From assembly GCA_945872805.1 (NCBI GenBank), contig CAMCBE010000019.1:1-12937 (forward strand): 12,937 nucleotides of DNA. Direction: 5' to 3'. This document shows positions 6,915-12,268 of the stretch, one piece after another. The stretch comes from Chitinophaga pinensis (GTDB lineage: Bacteria; Bacteroidota; Bacteroidia; Chitinophagales; Chitinophagaceae). Below the pieces are notes generated by a model that saw nothing but the letters and a program-made list of their open reading frames with translations, was not told the DNA's origin and did not search any database. The position numbers were made by a program, and so were the translations under genes. Within the stretch, counting starts at the first letter, position 1, and every line of letters starts with the position of its first letter.

Positions 6915-7556
6915 TTACCCCAACTCATACAAATTTAACATCTGATTGGTTTCAAAGTTGGTGTAACGAAGTGTGGTTGAAACATTACTGTGTCCAATCA
7001 ACCTACTCACCTTCACCAAAGAAAGGTGATCTCCATTCTCAAATCCCTTCTTTATTGAACCCACTACAAAGGTTTTCCGAAGAAGGTGAGAGGAACAATT
7101 ACCAACGTATTTGATTTTATACTCCTTCATTATCTCCTTCAGATAACCATTGAAGGTTTGAACACACATCGGTTTCATACCCTTCCCCTTTTGAGAGGAA
7201 AATATGTAATGTGAAGGATTGGGATTTAGAACTTTAATTACCTTATCCAATACTTCACGGAGTTTGGAACTCATTACCAGGATCCTCTCCTTGTTGGTTT
7301 TCTTCTCAATTCTGATAAACTTCTCACCCACTTCCAATCCCATCAGATCTTCCCACTTCAATGAGAGGTTATCAATCACTCTCAAACCCAATCTAACCCC
7401 CACAGAAACCATTAGGAGGTCCCTTCCTTTGGTTATACTACCCTCTTTGAGAAAATCTCTTAATAACCTACTTTCTAACCCTACAATCGTATCCCAATCC
7501 AAAGAGTAGGTAGTTCGTTTTTCACTCCTTTCAACTTTTGTGTATTCTGATTTCAT
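6915..7556 (-). CDS. Short tyrosine recombinase (catalytic domain only)
   Basis: A 213-residue site-specific recombinase starting at the ATG at 7556. All catalytic residues are present: Arg59 in VRLGLRVIDNLSLKW, Lys86 in EKKTNKER, His157 and Arg160 in SSHLLRKTF, His189 in LIGHSN, and the nucleophile Tyr198 in TLRYTNF. Only about 20 residues precede the catalytic fold, so the SAM-like core-binding domain and any arm-binding domain are missing. It may be a stand-alone small recombinase (some Bacteroidota elements carry such proteins) or the remnant of a longer integrase. Its start overlaps, as ATGA, the end of a 50-codon open frame without an ATG of its own. It differs clearly from the 545-aa integrase of the same island. 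Its substrate could be a cassette, an invertible segment or the island itself. Confidence 0.88.
   Translation of the reverse strand: MKSEYTKVERSEKRTTYSLDWDTIVGLESRLLRDFLKEGSITKGRDLLMVSVGVRLGLRVIDNLSLKWEDLMGLEVGEKFIRIEKKTNKERILVMSSKLREVLDKVIKVLNPNPSHYIFSSQKGKGMKPMCVQTFNGYLKEIMKEYKIKYVGNCSSHLLRKTFVVGSIKKGFENGDHLSLVKVSRLIGHSNVSTTLRYTNFETNQMLNLYELG
7017..7060 (-). repeat. Source copy of the 44-bp repeat inside the short recombinase gene
   Basis: It encodes the segment GSIKKGFENGDHLSLV just after the HxxR motif, in an intact coding context, so it is probably the ancestral copy. The partner at 5891-5934 lies about 1.1 kb away as a direct repeat; recombination between them would delete the HNH gene and the C-terminal end of the recombinase. 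Confidence 0.8.
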
Positions 7557-7711
7557 ATCATTGATTTACAGTGTCTAAAATATACATTTACCTGAACTCC
7601 TGAAATATAATGTAGATTATTTTTATCCCACCTAACTACCTGATTTACAAGTTGTTGATTATCAATTACTCCTGAAAAATGTTCATTTTTATCTAAAAGT
7701 GTAGATTATTT
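7557..7711 (-). other. Upstream region of the short recombinase with tandem, diverged repeat units
   Basis: On the minus strand two successive units each contain AATAATCTACA, then TTTCAGGAGT, then TGTAAATCA: first from about 7711 down to 7641, then from about 7622 down to 7562. The frame from 7705 to 7553 is open for 50 codons and reads like protein (for example NQQLVNQVVRWDKNNLHYI) but has no ATG until its last codons. The repeats may be binding sites for a recombinase or for the HTH protein, or the decayed end of an older gene. This is the left part of a 516-bp gene-free stretch. Confidence 0.45.
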
Positions 7712-7740
7712 GAAAATAGTTGTTCAAAATGATGTGTTTG
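7709..7740 (+). promoter_or_regulatory. Candidate promoter of the structured leader/HTH transcript
   Basis: TTTG at 7709-7712 and TGTGTTTG at 7733-7740 have the same 20-nt spacer as the tyrS and tRNA promoters; the -7 element differs from TAnnTTTG only at its second base. Initiation near 7747 would coincide with the first hairpin of the structured region. Confidence 0.4.
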
Positions 7741-7746
7741 GGATTT

Positions 7747-8010
7747 CTCGGTAATACTTATACCTATAACAGTAGTATATGGTTACCAACTAACCCATAG
7801 AAACCCAACCGGAGGGGATATTGAAATATATCAGTAGTTGAACTCAAAATGAGATACTTGGACTTATACCGGTGGAGAGTGGAAACAACATGGAACTCAA
7901 ATGAGAACTCCGTATGGATACACAACCCAACTCCCTATCAGTAATTGGATAATAGGATTATCAGATAATTATTGGTGAGTATTGGAGTACTTGTTGGGAG
8001 AAGTGTATTC
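7747..8010 (+). ncRNA. Candidate structured RNA or long structured leader of the HTH gene
   Basis: No gene is evident in this part of the 7557-8072 gap, and it is less AT-rich than its surroundings. It can form a row of hairpins. GGTAA-TACT (7750-7758) pairs with AGTA and TTACC (to 7787). CAACTA (7787-7792) pairs with TAGTTG (7835-7840). GGA-CTC (7892-7898) pairs with GAG-TCC (7903-7911) around an AAAT loop. A three-layer element follows: CCCAAC/GTTGGG (7926-7931/7993-7998), TCC/GGA, AGTAATT/AATTATT and GATAAT/ATTATC (7948-7953/7957-7962) around AGG. A promoter-like sequence ends at 7740. I do not recognise an RNA family. It could be an independent RNA or the 5' leader of the HTH gene at 8073. 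Pairings are by eye, without energy calculation. Confidence 0.4.
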
Positions 8011-8072
8011 AACGGAATCTAAATGAGGAACTGTACTGGGAAAATGGAATTGAAAAATCAAAATAAATAAAC

Positions 8073-8321
8073 ATGGAAAGAGAATTAAACATCAACATAT
8101 CAATGTTATCTGAAAGAGAATTCATTAACATAAAAGACCTTAAACAAACATTAGGTACATCACAGAACACCATATATAGGATTTGTGATAGAAAAGAATT
8201 GAACAAATACAAATTCAGAGGTAAGAACTGGTTTAGAACTGAAGAAGTAATTTCATACCTGAACTCAAAAGGGATATTAAGTTCTAATGACTGTATCAAA
8301 ATTAATATGGTAAACTTTTAG
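8073..8321 (+). CDS. Excisionase-like helix-turn-helix protein
   Basis: An 82-residue protein. Residues about 17-66 (FINIKDLKQTLGTSQNTIYR, then a basic ICDRKELNKYKFRGKNWFR and the helix TEEVISYLNSKG) form the small winged HTH of the HTH_17/excisionase (MerR-like) group: helix, turn, recognition helix beginning SQNTIYR, a wing around GKNWF, and a closing helix. Proteins of this kind bind repeated DNA sites and act as recombination directionality factors or regulators in mobile elements. The ATG at 8073 is preceded by an A-rich stretch; a second ATG at 8103 is possible and would still leave the domain whole. It is divergent from the short recombinase, across the repeat and structured region. 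Its binding sites may be the TGATTTACA motifs, but this is a guess. Confidence 0.75.
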   Translation: MERELNINISMLSEREFINIKDLKQTLGTSQNTIYRICDRKELNKYKFRGKNWFRTEEVISYLNSKGILSSNDCIKINMVNF

Positions 8322-8367
8322 AGTAATTGAATGGTATCAAAATGTGGAGTTACTGTATCATTACTCT
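8320..8367. terminator. Hairpin after the HTH gene, weak terminator candidate
   Basis: AGAGTAAT (8320-8327) and ATTACTCT (8360-8367) are exact complements around a 32-nt loop, starting at the HTH stop codon. A T-run (TTTTTTG) comes only about 20 nt later, so termination is uncertain. Apart from a C-rich block, nothing else stands out in the gap up to 8502. Confidence 0.3.
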
Positions 8368-8414
8368 GAAAATCGTTCATCTATTAGTTTTTTGTAACTG
8401 AAAAAATTTAAACA

Positions 8415-8436
8415 CCCAATGACCCTAATCCCACCC
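8415..8436 (-). other. G-quadruplex motif on the minus strand
   Basis: Four C triplets at 8415-8417, 8423-8425, 8430-8432 and 8434-8436 give, on the minus strand, GGG runs separated by loops of 1, 4 and 5 nt, which satisfies the usual G3 N1-7 quadruplex pattern. More CCC/CCCC runs follow up to 8492. It lies in the leader region of the 91-aa gene, in otherwise AT-rich DNA. Confidence 0.4.
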
Positions 8437-8502
8437 TTTCAAATATCGGATACAGAAATCACCCCATAGTAGATTTACCCAACTTTACCCAAATCAAATA
8501 CA

Positions 8503-8778
8503 ATGAAATTAAATTCTTATGAAATAGATAATCAGTTATTCAATCGTCAAATGGGATTATATATGAAAATATATAATCTTATTAACAAAAAATTTGATGA
8601 ATTAGATCCTGATATTCTATCGGTATTAACCAGAACAATGATGGATCTTGAAGATAGAATCCAGATATACAAAAAGGAATTGCAAAAGGGAGAGATGTTT
8701 AATGTAAACTACCCAAATAATAGAAGTGAATACAAAAGAAAGGACATCTCACTAATGGAGATTTATCGTTCCGTATAA
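8503..8778 (+). CDS. Small protein of unknown function (91 aa)
   Basis: A 91-residue, mostly helical hydrophilic protein from the ATG at 8503. The middle (about 20-62, LINKKFDELDPDILSVLTRT and a following DLEDRIQIYKKELQKGE) looks like two amphipathic helices that could pair as a helical hairpin. There is no signal peptide, membrane segment or catalytic motif. The gene ends directly at a strong bidirectional terminator, and a C-rich region lies upstream, so it seems to be its own transcription unit. Protein-like composition and the perfectly placed terminator are the reasons for calling it. I do not recognise a family. Confidence 0.65.
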   Translation: MKLNSYEIDNQLFNRQMGLYMKIYNLINKKFDELDPDILSVLTRTMMDLEDRIQIYKKELQKGEMFNVNYPNNRSEYKRKDISLMEIYRSV

Positions 8779-8817
8779 AAAAAACCCTAACAGATTTGAA
8801 TCTATCAGGGTTTTTTT
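8777..8817. terminator. Bidirectional intrinsic terminator
   Basis: Seven A plus CCCT (to 8788) pair with AGGG plus seven T (from 8807). A 3x3 internal loop and a second stem AGAT/ATCT close on the loop TTGA. It overlaps the stop of the 91-aa gene and stands between it and the convergent 110-aa gene, so it can serve both. Confidence 0.85.
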
Positions 8818-8841
8818 CTTTGGTTTCATTTGAATATCTTT

Positions 8842-9174
8842 TTATAATTCATTTTTAAGTTCTCCTACTGAGTTGTATTCATCATTAGAATCATCTTCAT
8901 CTGATTCTTCATCAAAATGTTGTTCGTAGTTTTCTCTATCATTTAGATATTCTCCTAAATAACTTCCTAATTCGTCTAATCCAACACATACATTTAAATC
9001 TTTCAATACTGCAATGTCAAATTCTTCTAACTCACTACTTAAATTTTCAATTTGGTCTTTAATCTCAGATACTTTCTTATAAAGTACTTCAACCTCATTA
9101 ATGTCAACATTACTCAATAATTTGTAAGAAACTTCTGTAATTATTAAGTTCTCATTTTTTATACTACTAATCAT
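8842..9174 (-). CDS. Small, strongly acidic protein (110 aa), unknown function
   Basis: A 110-residue protein from the ATG at 9174. I count 30 Asp/Glu against 8 Lys/Arg. Residues about 28-52 (VEVLYKKVSEIKDQIENLSS and on) form a likely coiled-coil helix, and the C-terminal third is extremely acidic (EESDEDDSNDEYNS). It has no signal peptide or membrane segment and no family that I recognise. Charge and size would suit a DNA-mimic or inhibitor-type protein, such as anti-restriction factors carried by mobile elements, but this is speculation from composition only. It is last in a minus-strand series after the 64-aa gene and a possible 36-aa gene, and ends at the shared terminator at 8777-8817. 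Confidence 0.65.
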   Translation of the reverse strand: MISSIKNENLIITEVSYKLLSNVDINEVEVLYKKVSEIKDQIENLSSELEEFDIAVLKDLNVCVGLDELGSYLGEYLNDRENYEQHFDEESDEDDSNDEYNSVGELKNEL

Positions 9175-9202
9175 AATTTAAATTGGGTGATATACGTGTC
9201 CC

Positions 9203-9216
9203 GTCTCCTTTGAGAC
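9203..9216. promoter_or_regulatory. Small hairpin upstream of the 110-aa gene
   Basis: GTCTC (9203-9207) and GAGAC (9212-9216) pair around CTTT, 29 nt before the ATG at 9174 and in the least AT-rich part of this gap. The adjoining 9225-9242 is an imperfect palindrome (GTGAAATTATTTCCAC core). It may be an operator or leader element of the acidic gene; the role is unproven. Confidence 0.25.
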
Positions 9217-9297
9217 TTCTCACGGTGAAATTATTTCCACGGGTTAAATAATGACCTACTTATTAATTTATAAGGATTTCGGTCTAACAATTCCTTA

Positions 9298-9408
9298 TCA
9301 ATTCAATCTATACAACAAACCATTTAGGTACTTTAATAAAAGTGATGAATTGACATTTTGTTGTTTTATTAATTTTCTTTCATTTAATTCCGATACAATT
9401 ATTATCAT
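9298..9408 (-). CDS. Possible 36-residue small protein
   Basis: A minus-strand frame from ATG at 9408 to TGA at 9298 encodes a protein starting MIIIVSELNERKLIKQQ and ending LLYRLN, a short strand followed by a basic amphipathic helix. It begins 17 nt after the stop of the 64-aa gene on the same strand, which fits an operon. The opposite-strand frame here (9251-9469) is longer but reads Phe/Ile-rich, like a shadow, and overlaps the 64-aa gene. Evidence is weak, resting on composition and spacing only. Confidence 0.25.
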   Translation of the reverse strand: MIIIVSELNERKLIKQQNVNSSLLLKYLNGLLYRLN

Positions 9409-9425
9409 CGGTAAGTTTTTTAAAT

Positions 9426-9620
9426 TTATTTTTCTGATACCCCATCTAACTGTTGAACTAATGAATTAATCTCCACGATTTCATCTTCGGACAACTCACC
9501 TTCTTCTATTTCAATATTCTCAAACTCATATTGATGTGAATTAATTAAATCTAAAAGGTGTATTAAGTATTCATATTTACTTACATCAACGATTTGACCA
9601 TTTCTTAAAATATTAAACAT
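9426..9620 (-). CDS. Small acidic protein (64 aa), unknown function
   Basis: A 64-residue protein from the ATG at 9620, MFNILRNGQIVDVSKYEYLI with an acidic second half (IEIEEGELSEDEIVEINSLV). I count 15 Asp/Glu against 3 Lys/Arg. It is probably a small cytoplasmic helical protein. It heads a minus-strand series leading to the 110-aa acidic protein, and the shared acidic character suggests related roles. A TATCTTTG promoter element at 9856-9863 and a leader with three hairpins lie upstream. No family is recognised. Confidence 0.5.
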   Translation of the reverse strand: MFNILRNGQIVDVSKYEYLIHLLDLINSHQYEFENIEIEEGELSEDEIVEINSLVQQLDGVSEK

Positions 9621-9863
9621 GTTTATAATTTTTTTCTACATCTACTCACCTATGTAGATTTGTTTGTTAAAAATATAATGATGAGAATTATATACTTTCC
9701 CCACTTTTTTCAATCATCAGAAATGTGGTTTTAGATTTTCTCTATTTCTGATGTTTCCAATCACCTAACCAACAAAACCGAGGGATTTGATTAGATTTTA
9801 ATGTTGGTTTTTCTCAACTCATAGTTTATTCATTTAATTATAGTTTGTTTCTATACAAAGATA
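9621..9863 (-). promoter_or_regulatory. Gene-free region: candidate promoter and hairpin-rich leader of the acidic-protein genes
   Basis: No gene is visible in 9621-10003. On the minus strand TATCTTTG (9863-9856) is a full TAnnTTTG match, without a clear -33 element. A transcript from about 9850 to the ATG at 9620 would contain three perfect inverted repeats: AACCAACA/TGTTGGTT (9767-9774/9802-9809), CATCAGAAAT/ATTTCTGATG (9715-9724/9744-9753) and TCTACAT/ATGTAGA (9635-9641/9652-9658). This may be a structured leader or a small RNA; the last repeat, just ahead of the start codon, could control translation. Confidence 0.35.
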
Positions 9864-9897
9864 CGATATGTATTACCCTTTTACTAGTTTATAGTCT

Positions 9898-9987
9898 ATT
9901 TTGGGGAATAATTAATATCGCAATATATTGATTTACATTGTTTTATAAACAGTGTATAGAATTCAATCAAGAGTTATTCCCCAAAAT
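9898..9987. repeat. Perfect 14-bp inverted repeat bracketing 62 bp upstream of the coiled-coil gene
   Basis: ATTTTGGGGAATAA at 9898-9911 and its exact complement at 9974-9987 enclose 62 bp. The enclosed DNA holds TTGATTTACA (9928-9937) and an imperfect palindrome around ACATTGTTTTATAAACAGTGT. The right arm ends 16 nt before the ATG at 10004. The arms contain the TTCCCC motif seen at both island ends. It may be a paired operator with looping, or a small invertible segment; the sequence alone does not decide. Confidence 0.6.
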
Positions 9988-10003
9988 GGTTTAATTTAGA
10001 ATA

Positions 10004-10477
10004 ATGGGACACGAATACAAAAAGTTTGATACTCTTGAAAAGGATTACAAAAAATTATTAGGTAGAAAATCTACCCTCGTAAGAATGATAGAAAAAAGAA
10101 ATAAGGAATTACTCCCACTAGTGAAAGAGGTAAAAAAACTGAAAAATGAAATTGAAGGATTTGATGAGGAACTAGAATCTCTGAAAATAAAAATTAAAGA
10201 AATCTCCATTGGAGAAAAATGGGAACCACCAATAGTAATTACTAAAGTGAAAAATGTAAAAGGGTACGATTACCTCAGAGGTAAAATAAGATTTGGGGAT
10301 AAAGAAAAGGTAAAGATGATACCTAAAAAAACGGAATTAGAATTTTTAAAAAAGATAAAAAGTGAACAAAGGAACAAAAATATAACAGAGGAAGAACTCA
10401 AAAGAGTTCTCTATGGTTTACTGAGAGGTTGGGTACTAGATTGGTGGAGAACTGAGGGAATATTACAGAAAAAATAA
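10004..10477 (+). CDS. Lysine-rich coiled-coil protein of unknown function (157 aa)
   Basis: A 157-residue basic protein from the ATG at 10004. Residues about 8-66 form a long coiled coil (LEKDYKKLLGRKSTLVRMIE and on through KEVKKLKNEIEGFDEELESL). A linker GEKWEPPIVIT follows, then a compact C-terminal part with strands (YLRGKIRF, EKVKMIPKK) and helices ending RVLYGLLRGWVLDWWRTEG. No signal peptide or membrane segment is seen. The basic charge and coiled coil suggest a dimeric nucleic-acid-binding or accessory factor, but I recognise no family. It sits behind the 14-bp inverted repeat and converges on the integrase gene with only 16 nt between stops. That position would suit a recombination accessory or regulatory factor of the island. 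Confidence 0.75.
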   Translation: MGHEYKKFDTLEKDYKKLLGRKSTLVRMIEKRNKELLPLVKEVKKLKNEIEGFDEELESLKIKIKEISIGEKWEPPIVITKVKNVKGYDYLRGKIRFGDKEKVKMIPKKTELEFLKKIKSEQRNKNITEEELKRVLYGLLRGWVLDWWRTEGILQKK

Positions 10478-10493
10478 TAAAATAAAGTTTAAA

Positions 10494-12131
10494 CTAAATC
10501 AACTCCTTCATTCTCTCCTCATAAATCTTCTTGGTAATCAACTTCCTATCATAACGAGATTTTAGTATCTCCAACTCCTTATCGATATCCTCAGAGGATA
10601 GTTTTATAGGGACCTCTTTCCTTTCAATTTCATGAACGGTTTCCTTAATCCCCTTCGGTTCTACTCCGATAAAATCAAACATCTTACCCAACTTACTTGA
10701 ATCACTTCCAACATATCTACTCGTCATTTCTAACCCAGAATGACCCATCTGTTTACTTATCGTCATAGGATCTACCCCTCCTTGAATTCCTATTGTTGAA
10801 TGGGTTTTCCTACCCATGTGAAAACTCACCATTGAATGTATATAAACCTTTTCCTCAGTAGAATTATCACCACTCATTGTAACCATCTCTACCCTTCGGT
10901 TTAATCCAATGATTTTACAAATCTGTTTGATGTGATTGTTTCCTTTGGTGTTATACTCCCTACGGGATTTATCATTCTCCTTACAGGGTAATGGAAACAC
11001 ATACTGAAGTGAACTTTTGTTCTTTACATACTTCATCCAAATGTAACTGGATAGGTCATTCTCCTGAATATGAACCTTTGATTTGGTTTTCAACTGAATA
11101 GGATTGAATTTCTTAGTATCAAAATCATAGTTTATCCCTTTAATGGTAACAAGGTTACTCCATCTGAGTCCAGTGGATACACCAAATAGAAACATATCTA
11201 AAATTACTTCATAGGTGGTGAATGTTCTGAACTTACCCGTAGGTATCGTTCCAACCAACCTCCCATCAACACCTTTCTTCGTTCCCATCAATTCATCGGT
11301 AATAAAGTAATCCCTTTCCTTCCAGTTTTTATAATATTGGATGGAATCAGGATTTACTTTCCCATCCTCGTTTTGGTAGTTAAACCCCATGAATTTGAAC
11401 ATTTGTGTTATTTCTACTTCAGTGAGAGTATTGATGGTTTTGTAATTAGTGGGAAGGGAAACCTTGTAGGATGTATCTCCACCCTTTGTATAGTTGTTCT
11501 TTTGGGACCACCTTACAAACTGACGAAACTGAGATACAATCTTTGAAATCGTAACATTACTCAGATTCAATCCAATGAGGAAGGTTTGTAACTTATCATA
11601 GAACTCATCCACAACCTCATAGAAATCCAAATTATCATCATAGGTATCCTTAATGAACTTTTGAATATGAACGAACCTAGAACGAACTGATTTTGAATAG
11701 GGAGTTCCACTTTTCCATTCATCCACCTTATACTTTCCTTTTGAGTTGGTTTCTACATGGGTAAGATATTTCTCAATCACATAGGTTACTAAAAAAGAGG
11801 TGGATTGGGTAGGAATCTTACTCTCAAAGAATTTCTCCTTCTCCATCTTTTTGAACTGGTTTCTAACCATTTCACAAGTGGGTTCTACCCCTTCGAATTG
11901 TATCTTAAAGATGATTTGATTAACCTCCTCCTTAAAACCCCTCAGAACCTCATTTTTCTTCAAATATTCGGTGTCTGTTCTCTTAATTGGATTATCACTC
12001 CTCCCATCTCCGAAATCCCTCTGATTCACCTTTATGGATGGTGATAAATCAATCTCCTTACTTTTGAATTTGTATTTGAGAATCACATAGGAACCTGACT
12101 TTACATTCTTCAGTTTATAGTACAATCTCAT
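10494..12131 (-). CDS. Tyrosine integrase of the island, with SHOCT-like C-terminal tail
   Basis: A 545-residue phage-type integrase from the ATG at 12131. An N-terminal arm-binding-like region (about 1-100) has beta strands YYKLKNVKSGSYVILKYKF and a helical part. A SAM-like core-binding domain follows (about 110-230, with LYLTH-type helices and VTISKIVSQFRQFVRW), then the catalytic domain: Arg323 in STGLRWSNLVTIKG, Lys350 in LKTKSK, His438/Arg441 in SFHMGRKTH, His464 in QMGHSG and Tyr473 in SRYVG. A tail after 490 ends LEILKSRYDRKLITKKIYEE, which resembles the short SHOCT C-terminal motif (Leu/Ile spacing, a turn, then a second helix). It lies next to attR and is transcribed inward. It should catalyse integration at the tRNA-Gln 3' end and, with an excisionase, excision. 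Its promoter region overlaps the TTCCCC and TTTACAA repeats, so it may regulate itself. Confidence 0.93.
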   Translation of the reverse strand: MRLYYKLKNVKSGSYVILKYKFKSKEIDLSPSIKVNQRDFGDGRSDNPIKRTDTEYLKKNEVLRGFKEEVNQIIFKIQFEGVEPTCEMVRNQFKKMEKEKFFESKIPTQSTSFLVTYVIEKYLTHVETNSKGKYKVDEWKSGTPYSKSVRSRFVHIQKFIKDTYDDNLDFYEVVDEFYDKLQTFLIGLNLSNVTISKIVSQFRQFVRWSQKNNYTKGGDTSYKVSLPTNYKTINTLTEVEITQMFKFMGFNYQNEDGKVNPDSIQYYKNWKERDYFITDELMGTKKGVDGRLVGTIPTGKFRTFTTYEVILDMFLFGVSTGLRWSNLVTIKGINYDFDTKKFNPIQLKTKSKVHIQENDLSSYIWMKYVKNKSSLQYVFPLPCKENDKSRREYNTKGNNHIKQICKIIGLNRRVEMVTMSGDNSTEEKVYIHSMVSFHMGRKTHSTIGIQGGVDPMTISKQMGHSGLEMTSRYVGSDSSKLGKMFDFIGVEPKGIKETVHEIERKEVPIKLSSEDIDKELEILKSRYDRKLITKKIYEERMKELI

Positions 12132-12152
12132 AGGTGTTGTCCAATTTGATGG

Positions 12153-12210
12153 TTTGTTCCCCCAAATATGGGGAATTTTCCCCTAAATCGGGGAACTTTT
12201 CCCCGATTTA
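12153..12210. promoter_or_regulatory. Right-end TTCCCC/GGGGAA cluster, candidate arm sites or integrase operator
   Basis: Five alternating copies occur: TTCCCC at 12157, 12178 and 12199, GGGGAA at 12170 and 12190. The last pair forms a perfect 12-bp inverted repeat, TAAATCGGGGAA (12184-12195) / 12199-12210, with a CTT loop and a following T-run, so it could also terminate transcription. TTTGTTCCCC and TTTTCCCCTA are shared with the left end (3297-3316). The block lies directly in front of the integrase start. Confidence 0.5.
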
Positions 12211-12212
12211 TT

Positions 12213-12254
12213 TTTACAAATCTTTACAATTATATGATTTACAATACTTTACAA
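12213..12254 (+). repeat. Four direct TTTACAA repeats beside attR
   Basis: TTTACAA begins at 12213, 12223, 12238 and 12248, giving spacings of 10, 15 and 10 bp, close to helical periodicity within each pair. The third copy is part of TGATTTACAA, also found at 7641-7650. The last copy ends 14 bp before attR. Such phased repeats beside an att core are typical for integrase or excisionase binding; the protein is unknown. Confidence 0.5.
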
Positions 12255-12268
12255 TCTTAGTATTGATA

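Noticed and set aside
5891..7060. Insertion sequence or composite transposon around the HNH gene
   Set aside because: There are no terminal inverted repeats, transposase or target duplication; the 44-bp direct repeat is internal recombinase coding sequence.
7219..7509. Plus-strand frame of 96 codons, and similar ones at 6082-6306, 11337-11546 and 11805-12044
   Set aside because: All lie antisense to the recombinase, HNH and integrase genes, which have intact motifs.
7553..7705. 50-codon minus-strand frame upstream of the short recombinase as a gene
   Set aside because: It has no ATG before its last codons and consists partly of repeated DNA; it is reported as an observation, not called as a CDS.
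7557..8072. CRISPR array, retron or diversity-generating element
   Set aside because: The repeats are few and diverged without regular spacers, and no reverse transcriptase or cas gene is present in the window.
9251..9469. Plus-strand open frame of 72 codons
   Set aside because: Its Phe/Ile/Tyr-rich composition is typical of antisense AT-rich DNA, and it overlaps the 64-aa gene on the other strand; the minus-strand 36-codon frame is the better, still weak, candidate.
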